A stretch of 64,000 nt of DNA from Roseibium sp. HPY-6 (GCF_040530035.1 NZ_JBEWCD010000001.1:1240001-1304000); one strand, 5' to 3'; positions 1-8,584 are shown, counted from the first letter of the stretch. Program-made: numbers and translations. Notes: generated by a model from the sequence alone, not told the origin.

Positions 1-1005
1 TCGATCCTGGGACCATCCGGCTGCGGCAAGACAACGATCATGCGCATGATCGCAGGCTTTCTTGAGCCGACCTCCGGAGACATTCTGATCAAGGGCCGGT
101 CGGTTCTGGATGTGCCGCCGAACAAACGTCCGGTGAACATGGTGTTCCAGCACCTCGCCCTGTTTCCGATGATGAACATTGCCGACAACATCGGCTATGG
201 CCTCCGCCGCAAGGGGCTCGGAAAGCCGGACATCGAAAAGAAAGTCGAGGAAGCCCTGGAGCGGATCGGGCTCCCTGGTATCGGCAAGCGTCAGATCAAC
301 GAACTCTCCGGCGGGCAGAAGCAGCGTGTCGCCATTGCCCGATGCATGGTGCTGGAGCCGGATGTGCTGCTGCTCGATGAACCGCTCGGCGCCCTTGATC
401 TGAAATTGCGCGAGCAGATGAAGATTGAGCTCAAGAGCCTTCAGCACGCTTTCGACACCACCTTCGTCTACATTACCCACGACCAGAGCGAAGCGCTTGT
501 CATGTCGGATTCCATCGCGGTGATGAACGCAGGCCGGTTTGAACAGGTGGCTGGTCCCGAACAGCTATATCACCGCCCGGAAACGGCGTTCGTTGCCGGT
601 TTTGTGGGCGATGCCAACATCTTCAAGGGCAAGGTTGTCCGCTCCAGCGGCCATGACGTTGAGCTCCGCACCGAACAGGGCACCCACATCAAAGGTGTAT
701 CGCTGCTCCGTGATATTCCCGAAGGCCGGTCGGCGGAAGCCTATGTGCGCCCGGAGGCCATCCATCTTTCCAGGACAGCAGATGAAGTCAACGAACTCGA
801 CAATGCCCTTTCCGGCAAGGTGGAGCAGACGCTTTTCAACGGCGCGGCAAGCCGACTTCTGGTTAAGACGGAAGAAAGCAATGAGACAATCGAGGTTGGG
901 CTGCCGCAATCCGGTCGTTTTGACGGGATCCGGCCCGGCCAGAGCGTAAATTTTGGTTGGTCCGACAAACAAAGCAACGTCTTCGAAACCGGGGGAACGG
1001 CATGA
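1..1005 (+). CDS. ABC transporter ATP-binding protein, polyamine (PotA) type, 5' truncated by window edge
   Basis: ATPase of an importer of the spermidine/putrescine type, acting on the inner face of the membrane. The reading frame is open from base 1, so the start lies outside. Visible motifs are the Walker A (GPSGCGKTT, bases 10-36), the Q-loop region (VFQHLALFP), the signature LSGGQKQR, Walker B LLLDEPLGALD and the switch histidine in ITHDQSEAL. A TOBE-like C-terminal region follows. It overlaps the next permease by 4 bp (ATGA at 1002-1005), so the genes are translationally coupled. The substrate-binding protein is not seen and may lie upstream. Polyamine specificity is inferred from family resemblance; opines or other amines are possible. 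Confidence 0.93.
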   Translation, partial: SILGPSGCGKTTIMRMIAGFLEPTSGDILIKGRSVLDVPPNKRPVNMVFQHLALFPMMNIADNIGYGLRRKGLGKPDIEKKVEEALERIGLPGIGKRQINELSGGQKQRVAIARCMVLEPDVLLLDEPLGALDLKLREQMKIELKSLQHAFDTTFVYITHDQSEALVMSDSIAVMNAGRFEQVAGPEQLYHRPETAFVAGFVGDANIFKGKVVRSSGHDVELRTEQGTHIKGVSLLRDIPEGRSAEAYVRPEAIHLSRTADEVNELDNALSGKVEQTLFNGAASRLLVKTEESNETIEVGLPQSGRFDGIRPGQSVNFGWSDKQSNVFETGGTA

Positions 1006-1859
1006 CGTCCGGACGGTCCTTCGGCTTCTATCTTCTGCTTACGCCGGTATTCCTGTGGCTGCTCCTGCTCGTCATCATTCCGCATATAGACCTGGCTCTG
1101 GTCGCCCTTCGCGAGCGGGTGGGCGTCGGTCAATACGCCTTCAGCTTCGCCAATTTCCTGACCTTCCTGAATGAACCGCTTTATCTGGTGACCTTTGCCC
1201 GCACGGCAGTCATGTCGATCCTGGCAACCCTCATCACGCTGATCATCGGCTTTCCGGTCGCCTATTTCATTGCCAAGATGGCGCGCGGAAAACTGCAGCC
1301 AATCCTGTTTGTTCTGTGTCTCGTACCGTTCTGGGTCTCTGAACTGGTGCGCACTTTCGGCTGGATGATCCTCTTGCGCGAAACCGGCATCATTTCCTCG
1401 CTCCTGCAATGGCTCGGTCTGGTCAGCGGGCCCGTCGAGCTTCTTTATAATGATGCCGCCATCATGATCGGCCTCGTCTATACCTCCATGCTGTTTATGG
1501 TGGTCCCGCTCGTCACGACCCTCAGCACTCTGGACGACAGCCTGATTGAAGCGGGCTACGATCTCGGCGGCTCCAGCGCTTCGGTCTTCCGTGAAATCAT
1601 CGTTCCGCATGCCATGCCCGGGATCGTCTCCGGCTGCATCGTCGTTTTCATGCTCTCGCTCGGCAATTACCTGACCCCGATCATGCTCGGCGGAAAAGAC
1701 AGCCTGTGGTTCACCGAGCTGATCTATTCCCAGTTCATCGTGCGCTTCAACTGGGAACTGGGCGCCGCCTTCGGCTTCATGCTGCTGTTCCTGTCGACGG
1801 CCATTGTCTGGGCGGCCCTGAAGCTCACCGGCCAATCACTTGAAAAGACGATGGGATAG
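1002..1859 (+). CDS. ABC transporter permease (PotB type)
   Basis: Inner-membrane permease of the same importer, about 285 residues with six hydrophobic segments. The EAA loop that contacts the ATPase is visible as EAGYDLGGSSASVFREI. I chose the ATG at 1002, which overlaps the stop of the ATPase gene, over an in-frame start at 957 that would lie inside the ATPase gene and give a polar extension not typical of the family. It is followed 9 bp later by the second permease, as expected for a heterodimeric channel. Confidence 0.93.
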   Translation: MTSGRSFGFYLLLTPVFLWLLLLVIIPHIDLALVALRERVGVGQYAFSFANFLTFLNEPLYLVTFARTAVMSILATLITLIIGFPVAYFIAKMARGKLQPILFVLCLVPFWVSELVRTFGWMILLRETGIISSLLQWLGLVSGPVELLYNDAAIMIGLVYTSMLFMVVPLVTTLSTLDDSLIEAGYDLGGSSASVFREIIVPHAMPGIVSGCIVVFMLSLGNYLTPIMLGGKDSLWFTELIYSQFIVRFNWELGAAFGFMLLFLSTAIVWAALKLTGQSLEKTMG

Positions 1860-1868
1860 GGGCTGGCG

Positions 1869-2720
1869 ATGATACCGACGATCCCGCAGAACCGAACCAT
1901 GAACATTGCCTTCAAGGTCTATGTCACGTTGTTCTTCGTCTATCTGGCGCTGCCACTGGCTGTGAACGCGGTCTTTGCCTTCAACGACAGCCAGTTCCCC
2001 TCCCTGCCCTGGAAAGGCTTCACCTGGAACTGGTTCTTCGGAGATGCCCACCCGATGATCGGCGTCTTCCACGAGCGCCCGATCCTCAGGGCAATCGGCA
2101 CATCGATCTTCATCGGCGTCTGTGTCTCGGCGCTGGCGGTTATCGTTGGAACCACCAATGCGTTTCTGTTCAACCGCTACAGGTTCAAGGGCAAGGAGTT
2201 CCTCTATTTCCTGATGCTTCTGCCGCTGGTCATTCCCGGCATCCTGCTCGGGGTGTCCATCCTGGTGTTTTCCTCCTCCATCGCCAACGCCATGTGGGAC
2301 AGCTTCAAATGGGATATCGAAGCCTTGAGGCCGGGTGTTCTGCTCGTCGTGCTCGGGCAGTTTTCCTTCATCGCGACCATGGCGACCCTCGTCATATCGG
2401 CCCGGCTCAAGACCTTCGACAAGACACTGGAAGAAGCTGCGATGAACCTCGGCGCAGACGCCTTCACGGCGATCCGCACGATCACCCTGCCCTATCTCTT
2501 CCCGGCCATGATCGGGGCGTTCATCGTCGCGTTTCTCATGAGTTTTGAGAACTTCAACACCACTTTCATGCTGGTCGGCTCCGACGCGCCGCTGACCATC
2601 GCCATGTTCGACCGCCTGAAAGAAGGCTCGACCCCGCTTCTCAACGCCGTTTCCCTCCTCCTCATGGTCGGCTCCAGCGCCCTCGCCCTCATCATGATCG
2701 CCGTCCAACGGAAGAAGTGA
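1869..2720 (+). CDS. ABC transporter permease (PotC type)
   Basis: Second membrane subunit of the importer, 283 residues, with six predicted membrane segments and the EAA motif EAAMNLGADAFTAIRTI. An AGGGG sequence sits shortly upstream of the ATG at 1869; an internal ATG at 1899 (MNIAFKVY) is an alternative start. It is the last gene of the operon: the next gene begins more than 350 bp downstream in AT-richer DNA. Substrate is inferred only from the Pot-type architecture. Confidence 0.93.
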   Translation: MIPTIPQNRTMNIAFKVYVTLFFVYLALPLAVNAVFAFNDSQFPSLPWKGFTWNWFFGDAHPMIGVFHERPILRAIGTSIFIGVCVSALAVIVGTTNAFLFNRYRFKGKEFLYFLMLLPLVIPGILLGVSILVFSSSIANAMWDSFKWDIEALRPGVLLVVLGQFSFIATMATLVISARLKTFDKTLEEAAMNLGADAFTAIRTITLPYLFPAMIGAFIVAFLMSFENFNTTFMLVGSDAPLTIAMFDRLKEGSTPLLNAVSLLLMVGSSALALIMIAVQRKK

Positions 2721-3076
2721 GGTTTGGAGAAGCGGTGGGGGAGAGTTTGGGTTTCCGAGGAGGCGAGAACGTAATGGTGGCCCCTGAGGGGGAAAGCGAA
2801 CACGCTTGAATTGATAAATTGCAAATAGATAACAGCTACAGCGATTACGGGACAGCTGCAGAACAAATTGGCTGACATGTGAACGACGATCACGCCGTTG
2901 TTTCGGCGAATATCCGGCGGCTGTTGAATTTATGTTGTTTCAGCAATTGCGAAGAGGTGCTGCACGACTGCCCTTGGATTATCACTTTGTCAAATTTTTT
3001 CTGATACCTGAGGTTTAAAAAGCAGGTCGAAACACCTTTTGACTAAGCGCTATATTGTATTTTACTGGGTAACACT
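2721..3076. other. Intergenic gap at the edge of an AT-rich segment
   Basis: No coding region with plausible protein features. Base composition falls from GC-rich near 2720 to AT-rich by 2950, marking a change into DNA unlike the ABC operon. I see no clear terminator or RNA gene. Confidence 0.5.
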
Positions 3077-4462
3077 ATGGAATTTGTTCAAGTTATATTC
3101 AAGTTTATCGACCAGACGAACATATATTTCTGCATAACATTACTGGTTTTGATTGTTTTTTCCTTTAAGGGAACAACGAGTTTTCTTCGATATAGCTTGG
3201 CAGGCGTGGCTGTTTTCAATGCCCTAATCGCAACCGGGGTATCCCTTAATTCTTCTGAATATCGCGATTTCGAATACATCGCTGCTGACTATTTCGCCGC
3301 TGCATTCTTCGCGGCATTTTCTGCATTCGGCCTCTTGTCTGCAGTCCTGATCACGCAGCGCAAACGGCTGCTGAGATCGATATTGATCGTGAATTGCACC
3401 ACGCTGGGTCTGGTAGCGTTTTATTTTGACATGCTGGCGAGCAGCGGACTGAATGTGCATTCGTACCTGTCCCAGCTTTTCAACTTGCACACGTTCAAGT
3501 TTCTCGCCGTCAATGTTCATTTCTTTTACTTACTCGTGTTGTCTTTGGCGATCTTTGTTTTCTGGTACACCTTGAGAACAAACGATCAGCGCAGGCAAAG
3601 ACTGATCAAATCCACGACGATTTCCATGTTTGTTTTCTGGGCGGTGTTCTTGTCCTACCCGCTCGCCCCGCAAGGAGTTGGCGGCAACATCTACAATTCC
3701 TTCCCCTTCGACAGTGTTACTCGAAATCTTTTCTATGGCTTTGACATCGAAGCGACAAACAGACGATACGAAACCCGGCTGCATGTTGCGGCCAAGAAAG
3801 GTGACCTAAAAAAGGTCAGGTCATTGTTGCAGCTCGGCGCCGACCCGTATGCCCAAACCAGAACCGGCAACTATCGCATTCCGCTGGACTATGCTGCCGA
3901 TGGAAAAAACCTGGCGGTGCTCAAGTTGCTTCTGGGTTCGATGGACGACATCAACTTCCGTGACAAAGATGACAAGAGCCTGGTGCACATTGCAGCTAGG
4001 TCTCAGTTCTCGGAATTTCTCGAAGACGTAATGCGCCGCAACCCAGGCGCTGAAAGCATCACGGCGCGTGATACCGTATTGAAGTGGACTCCCTTGCACC
4101 ATGCTTTGGTGAACCGGGGCAGCGACAGAGACGCAGTCAGGAAAATCCGGATTCTTTTGAAGAACGGTGCGGATGTGAATGCGGAAGGCGGGTACGGGGA
4201 TAAACCACTCTTGCTTGCCGTCAAAAAGGCCAATGTCCTGGCCGTTGAAGAGTTGCTGAAACACGGCGCTGACACCGATATTCGAGATTTCAAGAAGCAG
4301 ACTTTGCTTCAGGTCGCACTGGAAAGTAAGCAGAAATGCGAAACCGAATGCAGTCGATTGATCAAGGACCCCGAGAGGCACATCAATAAGCTGTCTCAGA
4401 TAATAGGACTCCTGGAGAAGCGAATTTCACAACAAACAGAAACGCAGGTCGGTGCGAAATAG
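3077..4462 (+). CDS. Membrane protein with C-terminal ankyrin repeats
   Basis: 461 residues of unknown function. Residues about 5-210 contain six or so hydrophobic segments (for example IYFCITLLVLIVFSF and FLAVNVHFFYLLVLSLAIFVF). The remaining half is a cytoplasmic-type ankyrin array of four to five repeats, recognisable from motifs such as TRLHVAAKKGDLKKVRSLL, TPLHHAL and VEELLKHGADTDIRD. Ankyrin arrays bind proteins, so it may tether a partner to the membrane. The DNA is AT-richer than the ABC genes, which suggests an accessory origin. No strong ribosome binding site is visible before the ATG. It may be co-transcribed with the small membrane protein 71 bp downstream. Confidence 0.8.
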   Translation: MEFVQVIFKFIDQTNIYFCITLLVLIVFSFKGTTSFLRYSLAGVAVFNALIATGVSLNSSEYRDFEYIAADYFAAAFFAAFSAFGLLSAVLITQRKRLLRSILIVNCTTLGLVAFYFDMLASSGLNVHSYLSQLFNLHTFKFLAVNVHFFYLLVLSLAIFVFWYTLRTNDQRRQRLIKSTTISMFVFWAVFLSYPLAPQGVGGNIYNSFPFDSVTRNLFYGFDIEATNRRYETRLHVAAKKGDLKKVRSLLQLGADPYAQTRTGNYRIPLDYAADGKNLAVLKLLLGSMDDINFRDKDDKSLVHIAARSQFSEFLEDVMRRNPGAESITARDTVLKWTPLHHALVNRGSDRDAVRKIRILLKNGADVNAEGGYGDKPLLLAVKKANVLAVEELLKHGADTDIRDFKKQTLLQVALESKQKCETECSRLIKDPERHINKLSQIIGLLEKRISQQTETQVGAK

Positions 4463-4533
4463 CGACTTCACCGGCCCCTATTTCTGGTTTCCGCGATCCG
4501 TAACGTCCCATTCGTTAGTCGAGGCTATGCAAC

Positions 4534-4824
4534 ATGATTTTTTTGCTCAAAGTCCTATTTGGATTGTACATATTTTTCATGTTTTTCGCGGGCCGGTTCC
4601 TCAGAAGGTTTATTTGGCTCGTCCCACTCGCACTGACGGGCGGAATTCTGAAGATAGTGCTGGACGTTCAGGAAGAAAGACTCTCCAGAAACTGGGTCGG
4701 AGATGGGCCGGGATACTTTGACGATTTCACCTGGCCCTTCATGGCGCTTACGCATGCCGTCTTTCTGCTCCTGGTTGGATCGATTGGCTTCTATTTCCGA
4801 ACGAGAGCGCTGAAGGGCAAATGA
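4534..4824 (+). CDS. Small hypothetical membrane protein
   Basis: 96 residues that I do not recognise. It starts with a long hydrophobic stretch rich in Phe and Leu (residues 2-35, probably one or two membrane segments), has a polar middle (EERLSRNWVGDGPGYFDDF) and ends with another hydrophobic segment and a basic tail (RTRALKGK). It follows the ankyrin membrane protein on the same strand, and the two could form a membrane complex. An overlapping frame at 4452-4721 has no comparable hydrophobic pattern and was not called. Confidence 0.6.
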   Translation: MIFLLKVLFGLYIFFMFFAGRFLRRFIWLVPLALTGGILKIVLDVQEERLSRNWVGDGPGYFDDFTWPFMALTHAVFLLLVGSIGFYFRTRALKGK

Positions 4825-5367
4825 TCTAAGCTGGGTACATGTCGTCGAGAAAGAAACCAACACCACAGAACGCCCTGCAAACCCATGAGGTTAAAAAGAA
4901 CCTTGTTCGCACCGGCAGACAAGAGAGAAAATGGTGGGCCCGGAGGGAGCGCCCACCACCGCTTCAACGCCTTGAAATCACTAGCAACAGAGGTGAGAAG
5001 TGGAACACGATGTCCCACTTGTGTGCCACATCATTGTCAACCCGGTAAACAGTGTCTAGCCCCTGAGCTCAACAATGCACGGCGCAAGCTTGTTCAAAAG
5101 CGAGCACGTCTCCGTCGCTCATTCTGCCGGTATACACACTCTTGGAAGGATTGCGGCTTTTCACTTTGCCATTCTCGAGTATGTTTTGGAACCGCAGCAA
5201 CGGGAGTAGCTTTCGGCTTTCTTTGCGATATTAAGGAGTCGTTGCGCCGGGTCATTGCTTCAGACACTAAGTTTGTTTCAGTCCTGTCGCCTGGGCCCAG
5301 AAGTCTTGAATAAGACCTACGAACTATCAGTCTCTGTTGCCGTTCAAAAGGACTGCTAGGCTATATG
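4825..5367. other. Gap carrying the left end of the putative island
   Basis: No convincing gene. It holds the copy of the tRNA 3' end at 4926-4948. Just beyond it an 8-bp inverted repeat (TGGTGGGC at 4932-4939, GCCCACCA at 4951-4958) uses part of that copy. An open frame at 4885-5313 runs through the repeat and has no recognisable protein character. Confidence 0.5.
4926..4948. repeat. Left direct repeat: copy of tRNA(CAU) 3' end (candidate att site)
   Basis: These 23 bases are identical, in the same orientation, to 8502-8524. The shared block is the last 17 bases of the tRNA gene at 8508-8584 (including CCA, read on the minus strand) plus 6 flanking bases. Identity stops abruptly on the interior side. 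Site-specific recombination into a tRNA 3' end leaves this arrangement: an intact tRNA at one end and a duplicated 3' end at the other. Confidence 0.7.
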
Positions 5368-6270
5368 TTACGCAGATGGGCCTTGGCGAGTGAACTTGTC
5401 GATCTCGACAGCTACTTCTTTGAGGAAAATAAAAATGTCGCCAACGATCCTCTCCGCACCTAAGTCCTCATTAATCTTATCCTGGACACGCGGATCTAGC
5501 GATCGCCTTATTGCAACGTGCAGAGCTAACAGCGTCCAGTCAATCAGCGGACACCGAGGGCACACCCTGAACCAGCGCTCTTCGTCCGCAACAATCATTC
5601 GTAATATTGAAGCATAGCGCTGATGCAAAGCACCAAACGCAGCAATTGCCGTATTGAGCTGCCCACTACCCAAATTCTCTATGGCTTTGAAACTGCCGTC
5701 CGACTGTCTAGCAAAACCGAACATAGGAAGAGTGGCAGCTTCGACTGAATTAGTCGTAATGAGAAACGCGAGTTTGTTCTTTTCGTTTGTCGCATACGGC
5801 TGCTCCAACAGAGTAAGATCACAAGACCGGTTAGGCGGTGGGTTAAGCGCGGCAACAATTAGCGGTCCAGCTGTGTTTTCACAAACCGAAGCCGGCGCGA
5901 GCCACTGACCCCGTTTTTGGTTTCTGCGGCGGATATCAGTTAAGACGAATTCATCAACACCAAGCTGCAAATGAATGCGACCAGTCAATGCACCCAGTAA
6001 CGCAGTGCGGGTCGTAGGCCACTTGTTCGTGTTCTTAGTTAAGAGCGAACTAACGGTTCTATCAAGCATTTTCACTGCTTCGCAGGTCTTGTTGGTAGAG
6101 AGCATAAGTTCTGCCGCTTGCGTCCGAGCTCTAGCAGTTAAGGTGCGGTTCTCATCGTCGCGCTTCAACTCTCTTTGGCTCACGAATTTATCAAGGAATG
6201 TGCTGCGCGCCTTGATTCGTGCTTTCCATTCGTTGTCTAAATGTTTAAATGACGGATGTAAGGCCATCAC
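5368..6270 (-). CDS. Hypothetical protein with CxxC motif, third gene of island operon
   Basis: 300 residues, no family recognised. The N-terminal third is charged and helical-looking. The C-terminal part contains a CPRCPLIDW segment (Cys237, Cys240), which might bind a metal or simply be structural. There is no signal peptide or membrane segment. Its start overlaps the stop of the ART-like gene by 4 bp (ATGA read on the minus strand), so the two are translationally coupled and probably act together. As the partner of a possible toxin it could be an antitoxin, an adaptor or a second effector; the sequence does not say which. The coding DNA is less GC-rich than the surrounding chromosome. Confidence 0.7.
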   Translation of the reverse strand: MMALHPSFKHLDNEWKARIKARSTFLDKFVSQRELKRDDENRTLTARARTQAAELMLSTNKTCEAVKMLDRTVSSLLTKNTNKWPTTRTALLGALTGRIHLQLGVDEFVLTDIRRRNQKRGQWLAPASVCENTAGPLIVAALNPPPNRSCDLTLLEQPYATNEKNKLAFLITTNSVEAATLPMFGFARQSDGSFKAIENLGSGQLNTAIAAFGALHQRYASILRMIVADEERWFRVCPRCPLIDWTLLALHVAIRRSLDPRVQDKINEDLGAERIVGDIFIFLKEVAVEIDKFTRQGPSA

Positions 6271-6905
6271 AAGGTTTCCAGCACGGTGTTAATCCGCTCC
6301 GGTGGTACGAAGTTGGGGTTGCCCTGCCTTTGGCCAACAAGTTTCAGAGCACGATCGTACTTCTGATACCACTCAATTTGGCGCGATGGTACGAACAGTT
6401 TCGCGGCGATTTCTCCTTCGTGGTGAAATGTCCCAAACTGCCGAAAAATGTTCAGCTCTCGCACCTCTTCGGCAAAACCCGGAAGCTCGGGCCCCGGCTT
6501 CGGAGAAACCAAAACCCATAGTCTGAATATATACCCATCACACATGCAGTTGTCCGTCGCAAAGGATAGCGCAGTGTCGTACGCTGGGTAGACTTGTATT
6601 GTTTTGTTGCCTGGGTCTAGTTCGACTGTGCCGGCGCTGAGCGAAATATAGGGTGTTTTTGTTGCCGCAGCACTAAAACTGTTAACATGTGCATCGAGAT
6701 CAGCCTGAGAAAGGGACGCATGGCTTTTGGCGGGCAGTTCGCCGAGGCCAGCGTTATTGTTGGCGTTGTCTCTGAGCCACGCGGAAGTCAACCCAGCATC
6801 TCGCAGAGCTTCATTTGCCTCCGTGTCGCCGAACTCTTTGGTTTTTGGAACGCCTTTCAAGCACCATTGAAACAGCAAATCTAGATCCCCCGGCGCGCTC
6901 TGCAT
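6267..6905 (-). CDS. Putative ADP-ribosyltransferase-like protein (enterotoxin A / pertussis S1 type fold)
   Basis: 212 residues. The middle and C-terminal parts follow the layout of cholera/heat-labile-toxin-type ADP-ribosyltransferases: a His before the core strand (His73), a TPYISLSAG segment (84-92) in the place of the Ser-Thr-Ser strand, a hydrophobic strand (DGYIFRLWVLVSP), and HHEGEIAAKLFVPSRQI with an E-x-E pair (Glu163, Glu165). The E-x-E segment matches the EQEVSALGGIP region of heat-labile toxin in spacing and pattern. The usual N-terminal Arg motif is not clear, so activity or NAD use is uncertain. There is no secretion signal. It sits 4 bp after the membrane coiled-coil gene and overlaps the next gene. 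The assignment rests on my motif reading. Confidence 0.6.
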   Translation of the reverse strand: MQSAPGDLDLLFQWCLKGVPKTKEFGDTEANEALRDAGLTSAWLRDNANNNAGLGELPAKSHASLSQADLDAHVNSFSAAATKTPYISLSAGTVELDPGNKTIQVYPAYDTALSFATDNCMCDGYIFRLWVLVSPKPGPELPGFAEEVRELNIFRQFGTFHHEGEIAAKLFVPSRQIEWYQKYDRALKLVGQRQGNPNFVPPERINTVLETL

Positions 6906-6909
6906 CCGT

Positions 6910-7803
6910 TCAATTGGACTTATTTGATAGCAGCTGAACGCATTCCAGTTCCAGATCTTTCAAGGCTTTTTGCATCTGAACGAGGCGTTCCCAGCGAAGC
7001 TCTTCCTTCGGTGTTAACTCGTCAAGAAATTCTTGAAGCGGAGCGAGGAAGTGTGAAAGCGAACCGTCGTTCCATTTCTTCACAAAGTCGGAGTATCGCA
7101 TGCACCGCCATGACTCATTCTCCAAAACGGAAACGACTTCACCTATAGCTCGCTGTTGTAGCGTGAAGACTTGCTTGTCGCCATCACCCGATGCTTTCTC
7201 CAGCCCACGCAGCGGGAAAGCACTTAATTTCCGTCCAACCGCGCGAACTTTGTCGAAGAAGGCATCCTTTTCGGTCTGCTCTTCAAACATTTCAAAGCTT
7301 AGTTTCTCCTCGAGAAGCCGCACCCAGCAAAAATACTGACAGAAAAGAAACAAAGTACTCCCAAAAAAGTATTCGTAGTCTATTGACCAATTTGGATTTA
7401 TCTTTTGTTTGTATTGCTTCGATAACGCCAAGTAACCCTTTTTATCCAGAATGTTATCTAACCTTTTTCTAAGTTCCTTGACTGAACCATTGATGGGGTT
7501 AGCCCATCGAGACACTTCCAATCTGATCCGGTTTTTTAGGGCTGTTTGAGCGGCCAGTTCAGTTTTAAAGGATTCCAACTGCCGTTCGAATTCTGCTTTC
7601 TGAGCCTGCAACTCACGGTCCGCGCTTGCTTTCATCGCTGCAAGCTCTTCATCGGTCTGCGCCTTCAATTCGGACTTATGAGTGTTGAGATCTCGGTTGA
7701 GCAAGTGCTTAATCACGGTCTGAGCTAAAAACCCAAAAGCCGCAACAACGATCGACGTACTGCCAAGTGTACTGAGAACATCATTCCAGTTTATGTTGGT
7801 CAT
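6910..7803 (-). CDS. Membrane-anchored coiled-coil protein, first gene of island operon
   Basis: 297 residues. A single N-terminal membrane segment (about residues 13-32) is followed by a charged coiled coil (about 38-90, rich in Ala, Glu, Lys and Gln) and a mainly helical cytoplasmic domain containing RWANPINGSVKELRKRLDNIL. I do not recognise a named family. It is the first of three tightly packed minus-strand genes (4-bp gap, then a 4-bp overlap), so it probably anchors or regulates the ART-like protein. Its 3' half is strongly AT-rich (7320-7480), unlike the flanking chromosome, which supports acquisition by transfer. Confidence 0.75.
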   Translation of the reverse strand: MTNINWNDVLSTLGSTSIVVAAFGFLAQTVIKHLLNRDLNTHKSELKAQTDEELAAMKASADRELQAQKAEFERQLESFKTELAAQTALKNRIRLEVSRWANPINGSVKELRKRLDNILDKKGYLALSKQYKQKINPNWSIDYEYFFGSTLFLFCQYFCWVRLLEEKLSFEMFEEQTEKDAFFDKVRAVGRKLSAFPLRGLEKASGDGDKQVFTLQQRAIGEVVSVLENESWRCMRYSDFVKKWNDGSLSHFLAPLQEFLDELTPKEELRWERLVQMQKALKDLELECVQLLSNKSN

Positions 7804-7945
7804 AACGCTGCACCCACTCTTCTATTTAAAGTTGATAATACAGTACGTTTGGTGCTTGGCAATAATGAATCGAAGGACTCCGCAATGTAGAGATCTGAAC
7901 TTGAAGATCAGATCCAACGCATCTTTAAGTGAACCAGCCTCCAGT

Positions 7946-8251
7946 TCATAGCCGCCCTGCAGTAGTCTCGATAGGCGTCGCGTATTCATGTCTGAAGGCT
8001 CCGAACACCGAAGTACTCGGCTCGGCATCTAGACTGTTGGCGCGAAAAACACTTAGTATCTCATCGTCGGTGATAACTATGCCGAGGTCTTCGTTACCAT
8101 CTACAGCCTTCAGGGCAAAGTCGGCTGCGGCTTTCAGTGCAGCCTTCTTTCTAGGCGTGAGCTTGCCTTTGTTCGCAACTCTAACCTTGTGTCTGTCGAG
8201 TGCCTTCGCGAAGTGTTCTTGAACGAACCTTCGTGTGACTTCGTAACGCAT
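7946..8251 (-). CDS. Small hypothetical protein in the island
   Basis: 101 residues: a basic N-terminal helix-rich part (KLTPRKKAALKAAADFALKAV) and an acidic second half. No family recognised and no strong ribosome binding site. It lies 142 bp upstream of the three-gene operon on the same strand and could be a small regulator or a decayed gene. A different frame (7822-8028) overlaps its end and was not called. Confidence 0.35.
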   Translation of the reverse strand: MRYEVTRRFVQEHFAKALDRHKVRVANKGKLTPRKKAALKAAADFALKAVDGNEDLGIVITDDEILSVFRANSLDAEPSTSVFGAFRHEYATPIETTAGRL

Positions 8252-8501
8252 GCCGTGAAGAAGTCCGTATGGTAGTTATACTGTTGACCTCGTTCTTCAA
8301 CTCCATCGACAGATACAACGCTTCAGCCGGTTCTCTAGTCTTCAGCGATACCTTGACTGAGGATGAAACTGCCTCGGGATGGGCCAGCGGAAGTAGAAGA
8401 TGCCGTGCCGCGAAACGCTGAGATATCTCGGAATGAACACGATAATTGTCTCACCAGAATGTCCCACCTAGGCAATCCGGCAACTAAGGCATTGATTTTA
8501 A

Positions 8502-8524
8502 AGAAAATGGTGGGCCCGGAGGGA
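8502..8524. repeat. Right direct repeat within tRNA(CAU) 3' end (candidate att site)
   Basis: Identical 23-base block to 4926-4948. Here it belongs to the intact tRNA gene. The tRNA 3' end points towards the island interior, as expected for integration downstream of a tRNA. Confidence 0.7.
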
Positions 8525-8584
8525 CTCGAACCCCCAACCAATCCGTTATGAGCGGACGGCTCTAACCAGTTGAGCTACAGGCCC
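8508..8584 (-). tRNA. tRNA with anticodon CAU, probably tRNA-Ile2 (lysidine-modified)
   Basis: A full 77-nt cloverleaf can be folded on the minus strand. The acceptor stem is GGGCCTG with CGGGCCC, followed by discriminator A and an encoded CCA. The D-arm begins GCTC, the anticodon loop is CTCATAA and the T-loop is TTCGAGT. The CAU anticodon fits elongator Met or Ile2. The TTGGTTG stretch after the anticodon stem resembles known Ile2 genes, so I favour Ile2, the substrate of TilS. It serves as the probable integration target of the adjacent island. Confidence 0.88.

Noticed and set aside
741..1835. Antisense open frame of 364 codons in the ABC operon
   Set aside because: It overlaps two well-supported transporter genes and consists of Asp/Glu/Gln/Arg-rich sequence typical of antisense shadows.
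4932..4958. 8-bp inverted repeat TGGTGGGC/GCCCACCA as a terminator
   Set aside because: Half of it comes from the tRNA 3' end copy and there is no T-run; it is likely coincidental, though it might contribute to recombination.
4885..5313. Open frame of 142 codons crossing the left repeat
   Set aside because: It reads through the tRNA remnant, has no recognisable segments and has erratic composition.
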